Assembly (NCBI GenBank): GCA_002429045.1
Contig: DIYM01000030.1
Coordinates: forward strand, 1-13,638
DNA length: 13,638 nt
Reading direction: 5' to 3'
Source: Phycisphaerales bacterium UBA6054
GTDB taxonomy: Bacteria > Planctomycetota > Phycisphaerae > Phycisphaerales > UBA1924
In this document: piece after piece, positions 1 to 7,241 of the stretch
Layout of the letters: each line of letters starts with the position of its first letter
Numbering within the stretch: position 1 is the stretch's first letter
Notes under the pieces: model-generated
The model's input: only the letters and a program-made list of their open reading frames with translations
What the model was told of the DNA's origin: nothing
The model's database searches: none
Program-made: the position numbers and the translations under genes

Positions 1-290
1 CGCATGTCGTCGGTGGTCGCCTCGAACGCGCTGGCGGCGGCGCTGGACGAGCCGAGTTGCTCGGCTTCGATCGCCTCGAGCCGCTCCCGGCGCTGCTGAT
101 CGAAGACGAGCAGCAGCACACCCCACACAACGATCCCCGAACCGAAGAGCCAGACGGCGGAAGACGCGCCGTGGTCACCGGTCATCCGCCCGTACGCGAA
201 CATCAGCAGCGTCAGGACCGTCTGGATGACGAGCCCGAGCAGGCTGACGAACGCAGCCCGCCGATACGCGAGGTGATCACCTTTGATCAT
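1..290 (-). CDS. Uncharacterised membrane protein, N-terminal part (runs off window)
   Basis: Partial gene: the first 96 codons are visible and the frame stays open to the left edge. The start is an ATG at 290, preceded by a GGAGGG purine run about 11 nt upstream. The protein opens with a short basic stretch (MIKGDHLAYRR) followed by two hydrophobic segments at about residues 13-33 and 44-63. A charged, probably helical stretch rich in Arg and Glu follows (DQQRRERLEAIEAEQLG), then an Ala/Ser-rich segment. It is therefore probably an inner-membrane protein with two N-terminal transmembrane helices and a cytoplasmic continuation. It is divergent from the ABC permease at 602 and separated from it by 311 bp, so the two may share a regulatory region. 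I cannot assign a family or function. That it is a real gene is supported by its protein-like composition and start context, while the opposite frame is Pro/Arg-rich. Confidence 0.7.
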   Translation of the reverse strand, partial: MIKGDHLAYRRAAFVSLLGLVIQTVLTLLMFAYGRMTGDHGASSAVWLFGSGIVVWGVLLLVFDQQRRERLEAIEAEQLGSSSAAASAFEATTDDM

Positions 291-601
291 GGGTCCGGTT
301 GCCCTCCGCGGCCCGGCTCGGGCCGCTCAACTTCGTGTGTGTTTGCCCGGTTCGGCGGTCTCTGGGGAGCCCGAACGAACCGGAACGCCGCAAGGAAGGT
401 ATTGTCTCCGGGTCGCGGCCCCGAGTCCACCGCCCCCCCTACGCCCGAACACCCCGATGGGTTCGCCCCACGCAACGATCGACCGGCGGACCGACCACGA
501 CACCGGGGCCCCGCGAACCGCGGATCGCCCGAGATCGCCCCATACGCTCCGCCGAATCCGGGAGCGACGTCCCTCGACCGGACCCCTACCATGCGAGCCC
601 C
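291..601. other. Intergenic region between divergent genes
   Basis: This 311-bp gap separates the divergent membrane protein and ABC permease genes and should hold both promoters. I see no convincing sigma70 -35/-10 pair. The nearest -10-like element on the plus strand is TATTGT at 400-405, without a fitting -35. No terminator hairpin, tRNA or protein-like frame is present. The open frames across it are Pro/Arg-rich and look like GC-driven artefacts. Confidence 0.5.
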
Positions 602-2116
602 ATGATCGCCGCACTCCTCCCCATCGCCCGCAACGCATTCGTCGAAAGCGTCCGTCAGCCGGTCTATTTGGTGGTGATCCTGGTCGCCGGTCTCCTCCAA
701 CTGACCAACGTCTGGGTCTCGGGCTTCACGATGGGGTACCGGAACGTCCCGGGCGAGGTCACAGCGGACGACAAGCTCCTGTTGGACGTCTCCCTGGCGA
801 CGGTGTTCCTGTGCGGCATGGTCCTCGCCGCCTTCATCGCCACCTCCACGATCTCCCGCGAGATCGAGAACAAGACCATCCTCACCGTGGTCTCCAAGCC
901 GATCGGGCGGACCACGGTCATCCTCGGCAAGTGGCTGGGGGTCTCGGCCGCCATGCTCATCGCGATCCTCATCATGGTCGCCTTCCTGTTGCTGGGCATC
1001 CGCCACGGGGTGATGAGCACCGCCGCGGATATCTACGACCAGCCCGTGATCCTCTTCGGCATCGGCGGGCTGATGCTCTGCCTGCTGCTCGGCGCGATCG
1101 GGAACTTCATGTACGGCTGGTCATTCTCGCAGACCGCCGCCCTGCTGACCGCGCCGGCGGTCTGGATCGCGTACCTGCTCGTGCTCCTGATCAGCAAGGA
1201 ATGGGAGTGGCAGCCGATCACCACGGACCTCAAGCCCCAGATCATGCTCGCGTGCATGTGCCTGGGCATGGCACTGCTGGTGATGACGGCCATCGCGATC
1301 GCCGCCTCCACGCGCCTCGGTCAGGTCATGACCATCATCGCCTGCCTGGTGTTCTTCATGGTCGGGCTGCTGAGCAACTACATCGTCGGCCGCCACGTGT
1401 ACGACAACACCCGCGTCGGGCAGATCGCCTACGCCGACCTGATCAGCACACCCGACACGTTCCTGTACGACTTCCACCGCGACAAAACCATCCCCCTGGC
1501 CGCCGAGCGGGCGAACGTGACCCCGGAAGTCTTCGAAGCGGAAGGCTATGTGCTCGAGACCTATGTCGAGCCACGCGAGATCCTCCGCATGGGCCCGATC
1601 GACCGTGATATCTGGCGTGAGCTCATGCTGCAAGAGCCCGGCGCCGAGTACCGCATCGAACTGCTCGGGCCCCCACGCGCCCCCATCAACGTGGGCGACC
1701 CTGTCTGGTACGGCGCCTCGCCCAACGGCGTGTCGCTGGCCGTCGCACCGTTCGATCCCCCTCCGCCGGAAGCCGCGACCAGCGGCGTGCCCAGCGAACA
1801 GCCAGGGCTGGTCGTCACATTCGTCAGCGACCTGAGCATCTTCATCAAGCAGGTCGGACGCGAAGCCGTGCCGGTCGAACGCCCGCCCATGGCCCGCGAC
1901 TCGCTCTTCCTCCAGACCACCAACGTCAACCCGGTCTGGATGGGCCTCTGGGGGCTCGTGCCCAACATGCAGTCCTTCTGGCTGCTCGACGCGATCACCC
2001 AGAACCAGCCCATCCCGTTCACGCACGTGGCGCGGATCCTGATCTACGGGGTCTTCCAGATCGGCATCTTCCTGTCGCTGGCCGTCCTGCTCTTCCAGGG
2101 ACGCGACGTCGGCTGA
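602..2116 (+). CDS. ABC-2 type transporter permease
   Basis: A 504-residue membrane protein of the ABC-2 permease type, the membrane half of an ABC exporter that needs a separate ATPase not present here. It starts with a short cytoplasmic helix (ARNAFVESVRQP) and a first membrane segment at about 21-39. Further hydrophobic segments lie at about 62-82, 115-133, 149-168, 177-197, 213-234, 241-261 and 476-497. Residues 80-110 (ATSTISREIENKTILTVVSK, then PIGRTTVILGK) match the conserved cytoplasmic loop of ABC-2 permeases that contacts the ATPase. Between the seventh and last segments lies a soluble domain of about 190 residues (roughly 262-455), probably outside the membrane. The frame is open upstream to 299, but that extension is Pro/Arg-rich and unlike protein, so the ATG at 602 is preferred. 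No Shine-Dalgarno is seen there. A four-codon frame (591-605) overlaps the start as ATGA. The substrate is unknown. Confidence 0.88.
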   Translation: MIAALLPIARNAFVESVRQPVYLVVILVAGLLQLTNVWVSGFTMGYRNVPGEVTADDKLLLDVSLATVFLCGMVLAAFIATSTISREIENKTILTVVSKPIGRTTVILGKWLGVSAAMLIAILIMVAFLLLGIRHGVMSTAADIYDQPVILFGIGGLMLCLLLGAIGNFMYGWSFSQTAALLTAPAVWIAYLLVLLISKEWEWQPITTDLKPQIMLACMCLGMALLVMTAIAIAASTRLGQVMTIIACLVFFMVGLLSNYIVGRHVYDNTRVGQIAYADLISTPDTFLYDFHRDKTIPLAAERANVTPEVFEAEGYVLETYVEPREILRMGPIDRDIWRELMLQEPGAEYRIELLGPPRAPINVGDPVWYGASPNGVSLAVAPFDPPPPEAATSGVPSEQPGLVVTFVSDLSIFIKQVGREAVPVERPPMARDSLFLQTTNVNPVWMGLWGLVPNMQSFWLLDAITQNQPIPFTHVARILIYGVFQIGIFLSLAVLLFQGRDVG

Positions 2117-2117
2117 A

Positions 2118-2159
2118 CGCCATCGGGCCCCGCGCTCTCACCCCTGCCCGGCGATGGCG
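2118..2159. terminator. Possible bidirectional hairpin between convergent genes
   Basis: CGCCATCG (2118-2125) is exactly complementary to CGATGGCG (2152-2159), giving an 8-bp stem around a 26-nt loop. It sits across the 3' ends of the convergent permease and glycosyltransferase genes, whose stop codons are only 21 bp apart. There is no T-tract on either side, and the right arm lies within the last codons of the glycosyltransferase. It is therefore at best a weak or Rho-assisted terminator, and chance pairing in GC-rich DNA is possible. Confidence 0.3.
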
Positions 2160-3616
2160 CGGGCGTAGGACCTGACCGTCTTCTCGGCGGCACCGTCCCA
2201 GTTCAGCCCGCGCAGCTCGAACCGCCCGTGCTCACGCAGCGTCTGGCCCAGCGGCGGGTACCGCAGCACCGCGACGATCTTGTTGGCCATCTCGTCCGTG
2301 TCCCAGAAATCGACCTTCAGCGCGTGCGTCAGCACCTCGGACACGCCCGACTGCTTGCTCACGATCACCGGCACGTCGTTGCGCATCGCCTCGAGCGGGG
2401 CGATGCCGAACGGCTCGGACACGCTGGGCATCACGAAGCAGTTGGCCATACGGAACACCCGGTCCACGTCACGCCCCCGCAGGAAGCCGGTGAAGAGCAC
2501 CTTGTGCCCGATGCCGAGCCCCGCGGCCTCCTCGATCATCCTGACCGCCATGTCCCCCGAACCGGCGACCACGAACTTCACCTTGTCGTCCTTCTCCAGC
2601 ACCCGCTTGGCGGCACGCACGAAGTACTCCGGGCCCTTCTGCATCGTGATACGACCCAGGAACAGCACGATCTTGTCGTCGCCCTCGATCGTCGCGCCGC
2701 TGGGCGGCTGCACGTCGTCCTGATCCACCCCGTTGTACACCACGTCGATCTTCTCGTCCGGCACCCCGTACCGCTTGTTCACGACCGCCTTCGTCAGGCG
2801 GCTGACCGCGATGATCCGGTCCGCGCCCACAAGCCCCGATCGCTCGATGTCGTACACGCCCCGGTTCACGTGCTCGCCAGAGCGGTCGAACTCGGTCGCG
2901 TGGATGTGCACCACCAGCGGCTTGCCCGTCAAGGCCCGCAACGCCAGCCCCGCCGGATAGGTCAGCCAGTCGTGCGCGTGGATGACATCGAACCGTTCGT
3001 GCGCGCCGAGGGCCGCCGCGAGCCCGGCGAACCGCTCCGCGTCGCCGAACAGATCGCCCCCGTACCCCCCGTCGCGCCCGCCCATGTCCTCGAGCGACCC
3101 GAGCACGTCGTCCATCGCTTCGGCCAGCTCGCTCGCCGAGCTGCTCCGCAACGCCGAGAAACGATCCAGACGCCTGATCACCCCCGGTTGCCCGCGGACG
3201 ACCCCCAAACGCTCAACGACCCTGTTCAGCGTGTCGTTGAAATCGACGCCCGGGTAGGGGTGCGAGCGGACAGCCGAACCGTCCACCGCGGCATCAACCG
3301 GCTCCTGCGTGCGGATCACCCGATCCTGCCCGGAGACCCCGACGCTCGACTCGCGGACCGTCTCTGCGGGCGCACCGGGCAGCGGAGCCGGCTCGCCGCG
3401 CGTCGCCCTGGCCCGCACCTGCACCGCCCGCTTCTTGAGTGTGTCGGGCCCGAGCAGCGTGACATGGGTCCGGGTGCCTTCGGGCGCGGACTGGGGGAGC
3501 AGGAACAGCACCTCGTGGCCCTGACGGACCAGCGACTTGGTCAAGCCGTGCACCGCGGTGCCCAGACCACCCGCCAAGAACGGCGGGAACTCCCAGCCAA
3601 GCATGAAGATGCGCAT
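2138..3616 (-). CDS. GT-B glycosyltransferase, glycogen/starch synthase-like (GT4/GT5)
   Basis: A 492-residue sugar-nucleotide-dependent glycosyltransferase with the two Rossmann domains of the GT-B fold. The N-terminus (MRIFMLGWEFPPFLAGGLGT) carries the glycogen-synthase-like glycine loop (GGLG, 16-19), where the nucleotide-sugar phosphates bind. VIHAHDW (211-217) is the typical acceptor-domain motif. The C-terminal domain has FLGRITMQKG (319-328) with the conserved Arg and Lys, and the retaining E-x7-E motif at E401 and E409 (EPFGIAPLE). About 150 residues between the first strands and HAHDW form an insert rich in charged residues and Gly, longer than in typical bacterial glycogen synthases. 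The frame extends 17 codons upstream to 3667, but the ATG at 3616 starts on the conserved MRIFMLGWEF, and AAGGA lies 8 nt before it. It probably makes an alpha-glucan or another glycan from a nucleotide sugar. Glycogen synthase is likely but not proven, since GT4 sugar transferases share these motifs. Confidence 0.9.
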   Translation of the reverse strand: MRIFMLGWEFPPFLAGGLGTAVHGLTKSLVRQGHEVLFLLPQSAPEGTRTHVTLLGPDTLKKRAVQVRARATRGEPAPLPGAPAETVRESSVGVSGQDRVIRTQEPVDAAVDGSAVRSHPYPGVDFNDTLNRVVERLGVVRGQPGVIRRLDRFSALRSSSASELAEAMDDVLGSLEDMGGRDGGYGGDLFGDAERFAGLAAALGAHERFDVIHAHDWLTYPAGLALRALTGKPLVVHIHATEFDRSGEHVNRGVYDIERSGLVGADRIIAVSRLTKAVVNKRYGVPDEKIDVVYNGVDQDDVQPPSGATIEGDDKIVLFLGRITMQKGPEYFVRAAKRVLEKDDKVKFVVAGSGDMAVRMIEEAAGLGIGHKVLFTGFLRGRDVDRVFRMANCFVMPSVSEPFGIAPLEAMRNDVPVIVSKQSGVSEVLTHALKVDFWDTDEMANKIVAVLRYPPLGQTLREHGRFELRGLNWDGAAEKTVRSYARAIAGQG

Positions 3617-3706
3617 CAGTCGGATCCTTGCTCTCCGCGGTACCCGCCGCGTGCTGTCCGCCGGCATCCCTCGGCCGAATCGGGAAGGTCAAGCGTGTCT
3701 CTGGGC

Positions 3707-4153
3707 TCAGTCCTCGTCGCCGCCCGCCATGTCACCCAACTCTCCGAACACCAACTCGTACGCGAGCAACCATTTGGAGACACCCTCGGGATCATCGGTG
3801 GGAATCTTGGAACGGAACGTGTACAGCATGTCCTCCGAGCGGTAGTGCTCGAACGATGACGCCTCGCCGTCCCAACCCAGATCGGCGAGTTCTTCGTCAA
3901 CCAGTTCATTGATCTTGTCACCCGAGTGGACCAGCTCGCCCTCGATCGAGCCAGAGAGCCACCGATCCTCGGTGACGAGTTCGACCCACAGCGAGCCATC
4001 GCCATCCGGCGTGACCCGATAATCCGCGGGCTCGGCAGACTCGGGCGCGGCACATTTGAGTATCCCGCCCTCGATCCGCACCGCCCCGAACTTGCCCGAC
4101 GACCGGGCGATCTCCGCCACACGACTCAGCACATCCGCGACCTGCACACCCAT
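3707..4153 (-). CDS. Small acidic protein, possibly YbjN/secretion-chaperone-like fold
   Basis: A protein of about 148 residues, acidic with a very acidic C-terminus (GGDED), no signal peptide and no membrane segment, so cytoplasmic. The layout is an N-terminal helix (VADVLSRVAEIARSS), alternating beta-type stretches including SLWVELVTEDRWLSGSIEG, and a C-terminal helix (GVSKWLLAYELVFGEL). This order resembles YbjN and type III secretion-chaperone-like folds, but the resemblance is by eye only and no function is assigned. Two starts are possible. The ATG at 4168 has no visible ribosome binding site, while the ATG at 4153 has GGAG 9 nt upstream (overlapping the first ATG), so the shorter form is preferred. 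It lies 90 bp upstream of the glycosyltransferase on the same strand and could be co-transcribed with it. Confidence 0.75.
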   Translation of the reverse strand: MGVQVADVLSRVAEIARSSGKFGAVRIEGGILKCAAPESAEPADYRVTPDGDGSLWVELVTEDRWLSGSIEGELVHSGDKINELVDEELADLGWDGEASSFEHYRSEDMLYTFRSKIPTDDPEGVSKWLLAYELVFGELGDMAGGDED

Positions 4154-4299
4154 AAGGATCCGCTCCATTCACGACGGGGCCGCCGAAGCCCGGCGCCCGC
4201 CCGGGCGACCGCGGGATCGGCCTCGGGCATCGTAGACCGCACCCGATCAAAACGCGGGCAGAACACCCCCGCACACGCACGGCAAACCCCGCGGCACCC

Positions 4300-4327
4300 T
4301 CGACGCGCCCGGACGGACGGGTATACT
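4300..4327 (+). promoter_or_regulatory. Probable sigma70-type promoter of tRNA-Leu
   Basis: TATACT (4322-4327) matches the -10 consensus at 5 of 6 positions and stands out as an AT-rich island in GC-rich DNA. A weaker -35-like TCGACG (4300-4305, 4 of 6) lies 16 bp upstream. Transcription would begin near 4334, leaving a leader of about 30 nt before the tRNA. The -10 is persuasive, the -35 is tentative. Confidence 0.5.
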
Positions 4328-4362
4328 TCCCGCTCGCCCGGGCACCCCCGGGCCAGACCATC

Positions 4363-4447
4363 GCCCAGATGGCGGAACTGGCAGACGCGCCACCTTGAGG
4401 TGGTGGTTCCTGTAATGGGAGTGGAGGTTCGAATCCTCTTCTGGGCA
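4363..4447 (+). tRNA. tRNA-Leu (anticodon GAG)
   Basis: An 85-nt class II tRNA. The acceptor stem pairs GCCCAGA (4363-4369) with TCTGGGC (4440-4446), and A4447 is the discriminator base, as expected for leucine. The anticodon stem CCACC/GGTGG closes the seven-base loop TTGAGGT, giving anticodon GAG, which reads CTC and CTT codons. A long variable arm and a T arm with loop TTCGAAT are present, and the D arm carries GGCGGAACTGGCAGACGC. CCA is not encoded, since TTC follows the discriminator, so it must be added after transcription. It stands alone, with its own promoter and terminator. Confidence 0.97.
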
Positions 4448-4453
4448 TTCAGG

Positions 4454-4482
4454 CCCGGCATCCCCGCGATGCCGGGTTTTTT
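4454..4482 (+). terminator. Rho-independent terminator after tRNA-Leu
   Basis: A perfect 8-bp stem, CCCGGCAT (4454-4461) with ATGCCGGG (4469-4476), encloses a 7-nt loop and is followed directly by six T (4477-4482). It begins 7 nt after the tRNA and ends its transcript. It should also insulate the tRNA from the chemotaxis operon that starts at 4624. Confidence 0.92.
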
Positions 4483-4611
4483 CGTGCCCCCGCCCGCCCA
4501 ACGGCACCGCACCACGCACCGCGGAACATCGGCCACGGATCGTCCGGTCACCCTGAAGCCGCCCGCCCGATCGCCCGATCCATCTCTCGAACCCCACCCC
4601 AGGCGCAGACC

Positions 4612-4616
4612 GGAGG
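4612..4616 (+). promoter_or_regulatory. Shine-Dalgarno site that selects the cheB GTG start
   Basis: GGAGG lies 7 nt before the GTG at 4624, which is an ideal spacing. An ATG at 4617 directly abuts this site but is out of frame, too close to be used well, and opens only a nine-codon frame. The GTG is therefore the real start, placing the receiver-domain sequence MRVLVIDDS at the N-terminus. Confidence 0.7.
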
Positions 4617-4623
4617 ATGGCCC

Positions 4624-5739
4624 GTGCGTGTACTCGTGATCGATGACTCGGCGTTTATGCGGAAGATCATCTCCGGCATGATCGACCAAGCCCCGGGCCT
4701 TGAGGTCATCGGGCAGGCCCGCAACGGACGCCAGGGCGTCGAGATGGCCCAGGAACTCAAGCCCGACCTGATCACGCTCGACATCGAGATGCCCATCCTC
4801 GACGGCCTGGGGGCGCTCCGAGAAATCAAGATCAAATGCCGCGCCGGCAACCCCGCTGTGCTGATGTGCTCGAGCCTGACCACCCAGGGCAGCACCGAAG
4901 CGTTCAAGGCGCTCCGCCTCGGGGCCGCCGATGTCATCGCCAAAGACCCCGCGACCGTCGGCAAGGGAGACGCCGGGTTCCGAGACGAACTGATCAGCAA
5001 GCTCAAGGCCATCGGCGGCGGACGCCGCAAACAGCAGCCCCGCACGCCCTCATCGCAGAGACCCCGCGGCTCCGAGACGACCGAAGCGCCCCCCCCCGAT
5101 CTGCCGGCCCAGCTGAGCATCTCGGGCGTCACCGCGGTCGTCATCGGATCGTCTACCGGGGGCCCGCCCGCCCTGGAAGACATCCTGACCACGATGCCGG
5201 CTGGCTTGACGGTGCCCATCTTCATCGCCCAGCACATGCCGCCCGTCTTCACGCAGACACTCGCGTCACGCCTCGATCAGCAGTGCGTCTGCGGCGCCAC
5301 CCACATCGATGGACGAACGACCATCAACGCGAACACCATCTATGTCGCCCAAGGCGGCAAGCACATGCACCTCTCCAGGATCGGCGACGCCAGCCCGCGG
5401 GCAACGGTCAAGGACGAGCCCGAATCCGCGCCGTTCCGCCCCAGCGTCGACACCCTCTTCTCCACAGCGTCGCGCGTGTTCGGACCGGGCCTCCTGGCGA
5501 TCCAACTGACCGGGATGGGCGAGGACGGCGCGGCCGGTGCGGCGGACGTCCGCGCCGCGGGCGGCAAGGTCATCGCCCAGCACCCCTCGACCTGCGTGGT
5601 CTACGGGATGCCCAAGGCGGTGGTCGAGTCCGGCAACGCGGACGCTCTGATGACACCCCAGCAGATCGCGAACACACTCAGATCGCTCTGCGAGAACGCA
5701 GCGCCAGAGGACGCCCCTGCGCTCAGGCGATCCGCCTGA
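4624..5739 (+). CDS. cheB: CheB, chemoreceptor protein-glutamate methylesterase/deamidase
   Basis: A 371-residue two-domain response regulator that removes methyl groups from chemoreceptor glutamates and may deamidate glutamines, resetting receptor sensitivity. The receiver domain (1 to about 125) has the acidic pair D7/D8, phospho-acceptor D53 in LITLDIEMPILDG, and Lys107. A basic, Pro/Ser-rich linker (about 130-165) leads to the catalytic domain. That domain shows the active serine S177 in IGSSTGGPPA, H204 in AQHMPP and D301 in TGMGEDGAAG, the full Ser-His-Asp set. Length matches the family. It starts with GTG, set by a strong ribosome binding site. It is the first gene of the chemotaxis cluster, following a terminator and a gap of about 140 bp with no promoter that I can recognise. 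Phosphorylation by CheA should activate it. No CheD gene is present, so receptor deamidation probably falls to CheB. Confidence 0.95.
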   Translation: MRVLVIDDSAFMRKIISGMIDQAPGLEVIGQARNGRQGVEMAQELKPDLITLDIEMPILDGLGALREIKIKCRAGNPAVLMCSSLTTQGSTEAFKALRLGAADVIAKDPATVGKGDAGFRDELISKLKAIGGGRRKQQPRTPSSQRPRGSETTEAPPPDLPAQLSISGVTAVVIGSSTGGPPALEDILTTMPAGLTVPIFIAQHMPPVFTQTLASRLDQQCVCGATHIDGRTTINANTIYVAQGGKHMHLSRIGDASPRATVKDEPESAPFRPSVDTLFSTASRVFGPGLLAIQLTGMGEDGAAGAADVRAAGGKVIAQHPSTCVVYGMPKAVVESGNADALMTPQQIANTLRSLCENAAPEDAPALRRSA

Positions 5740-5821
5740 CGCACAAATCCGAGACGGGGCTCAATCCCCGGGCGCATCGCACCGATCCCCCCCAATACAG
5801 AGGACCCCCAGGGAGGTAATC

Positions 5822-6313
5822 ATGGGACGTGAACCACACAACGCCGCCACCCAGACCGACGAGACGCTCCAACTCGTGAGCTTCTGCGTCAACGGCGAGC
5901 ACTACGCGGTCGACATCCTGCGCGTCCAGGAGATCAACCGCATGATGCAGATCACCCAGATCCCCGAATCCCCCCCGGGCGTCGAAGGGATCATCAACCT
6001 GCGCGGGAGGATCATCCCGATCATGGATCTGCGTGTGCGGTTCGGGATGCCCGCCCAGGAGCGGACCGAGGACAGCCGGATCGTCGTCGTCGACGCGGCG
6101 AGCACCACGGTCGGGCTCATCGTCGATCGGGTGCACGAGGTGCTCCGCATCGACAGCTCGACCGTGGACCCCGCCCCCGCGATGTCGGGCACGATCCAAT
6201 CCGAGTACGTCAGGGGTGTCGCGAAACGGGACGACCTCCTCGTCATCCTGCTCGACCTCGACGTGCTGCTCACCGAAGAAACCACGGAATCGCTGGCCAG
6301 AATCGCGGCCTGA
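5822..6313 (+). CDS. cheW: CheW, chemotaxis coupling protein
   Basis: A 163-residue single-domain CheW that bridges chemoreceptors and the CheA kinase in the receptor array at the membrane. After a short variable N-terminus the CheW fold begins at LQLVSFCVNGEHYAVDILRV. The signature INLRGRIIPIMDLRVRFG (58-75) includes the conserved Arg implicated in receptor coupling. GLIVDRVHEVLRI (98-110) and YVRGVAKRDDLLVILLDLDV (129-148) complete the domain. A strong Shine-Dalgarno GGGAGGT (5811-5817) precedes the ATG, suggesting high translation, in keeping with a stoichiometric array component. It lies 82 bp after cheB and 41 bp before cheR on the same strand, so it is probably in one operon. Confidence 0.95.
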   Translation: MGREPHNAATQTDETLQLVSFCVNGEHYAVDILRVQEINRMMQITQIPESPPGVEGIINLRGRIIPIMDLRVRFGMPAQERTEDSRIVVVDAASTTVGLIVDRVHEVLRIDSSTVDPAPAMSGTIQSEYVRGVAKRDDLLVILLDLDVLLTEETTESLARIAA

Positions 6314-6354
6314 TCACGCACCGAATCCGAACACGCCCGCGAAGAGGACCCGCC

Positions 6355-7221
6355 ATGCCCACCAAACGGATCGAGATGAGTGACGATCAGTTCACCAAGC
6401 TCGCCAAGATCATCTATGACCGCTCGGGCATCCACTTCCCCGACGCCAAGAAGTACATCCTCGAGTCGCGCCTGACCAACCGGCTCGGAGAGCTGGAGGT
6501 CGAGGACTTCGACCAGTACATCGCCCTGCTCTCGATGGGTCCGTACCAGCAGGACGAGTTCCAGGAGATGTTCAACCGCATCACCATCAACGAGACCAGC
6601 TTCTTCCGCAATGACGCCCAGCTCGAGATCTTCGAGACGCGTGTGCTCCCCCACCTCCTCGAGACGAGAGCGACGACCAAGCGCCTGCGCATCTGGTCCG
6701 CGGCCTGTTCCACCGGCGACGAGCCCTACACGCTCGCGATCCAGATCCACCGTTCCCTGGGCGTGCGGCTCGCCGATTGGAACATCGAGATCCTCGGCAC
6801 CGATATCTCGCAGAAGGCGCTCGATGTCGCGATGTCGGGCGAGTACACCTCCTACGCGGTGCGGACCACGCCCCCCAACATCATCAAGCGGTACTTCAAA
6901 GAGGATGGACGCAGCTTCGTGCTGAGCCCCGAGATCCAGCGGATGGTCAACTTCGAGAAGCACAATCTCAAGGATCGGCTGGCCGCCAAGCGGCACGGGA
7001 CCTGGGACGTGATCTTCTGCCGGAACGTCCTGATCTACTTCGACGACGCGATGAAGAACCAGGTCATCGGGATGTTCCACGACCAGCTCGCCGAAGACGG
7101 CGCGCTCTTCATCGGGCACTCCGAACGCATCAAGGACATGGGCAACAAGTTCGAGCAGGTCCCGCTGCCACAGGGGTTCTGCTACGCCAAGTCGGGGCAC
7201 ACCGGCCTGCTGGCCGCCTGA
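6355..7221 (+). CDS. cheR: CheR, chemoreceptor glutamate O-methyltransferase
   Basis: A 288-residue S-adenosylmethionine-dependent methyltransferase that methylates chemoreceptor glutamates, opposing CheB. The N-terminal helical domain (about 1-75) includes ESRLTNRLGEL. The catalytic core has TINETSFFRND (77-87), the SAM-binding motif WSAACSTGDEPYTLAI (114-129), the acidic loop GTDIS (148-152) that contacts the cofactor, and FCRNVLIYFD (221-230), all diagnostic of CheR. Length is normal for the family. There is no C-terminal TPR extension, so it is a plain CheR. GAGGA lies 6 nt before the ATG. The cheA start follows after only 20 bp, so translation is likely to be coupled within the operon. 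Confidence 0.95.
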   Translation: MPTKRIEMSDDQFTKLAKIIYDRSGIHFPDAKKYILESRLTNRLGELEVEDFDQYIALLSMGPYQQDEFQEMFNRITINETSFFRNDAQLEIFETRVLPHLLETRATTKRLRIWSAACSTGDEPYTLAIQIHRSLGVRLADWNIEILGTDISQKALDVAMSGEYTSYAVRTTPPNIIKRYFKEDGRSFVLSPEIQRMVNFEKHNLKDRLAAKRHGTWDVIFCRNVLIYFDDAMKNQVIGMFHDQLAEDGALFIGHSERIKDMGNKFEQVPLPQGFCYAKSGHTGLLAA

Positions 7222-7241
7222 TACCAGAGATTGGACCACCC

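Noticed and set aside
272..281. Perfect palindrome GGTGATCACC near the start of the left membrane protein gene
   Set aside because: It lies within codons 4-7 of the gene, and a 10-bp palindrome alone is weak evidence for a protein binding site.
299..601. Upstream in-frame extension of the ABC permease by 101 codons
   Set aside because: The added residues are Pro/Arg-rich with no family resemblance, whereas the ATG at 602 begins on the conserved N-terminal helix of ABC-2 permeases.
57..605. Long plus-strand open frame ending at the permease start
   Set aside because: It runs antisense to the membrane protein gene at 1-290 and then through low-complexity Pro/Arg codons. It looks like a GC-rich artefact.
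3617..3667. Upstream start for the glycosyltransferase, 17 codons longer
   Set aside because: The ATG at 3616 has AAGGA 8 nt upstream and starts on the conserved N-terminal strand. The extra residues are mostly Arg and Pro.
2228..3859. 543-codon plus-strand open frame opposite the glycosyltransferase
   Set aside because: It is antisense to a glycosyltransferase with all catalytic motifs. It is His/Arg/Val-rich with no recognisable domain.
4565..4580. GCCCGATC direct repeat upstream of cheB as an operator
   Set aside because: Only two adjacent 8-bp copies in GC-rich DNA, without a regulator or promoter to tie it to. It is probably chance.
5799..6351. AGAGGACCC shared upstream of cheW (5799-5807) and cheR (6343-6351)
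   Set aside because: It can be explained by both being purine-rich ribosome binding regions in similar GC-rich leaders. Two copies are not enough to claim a regulatory site.
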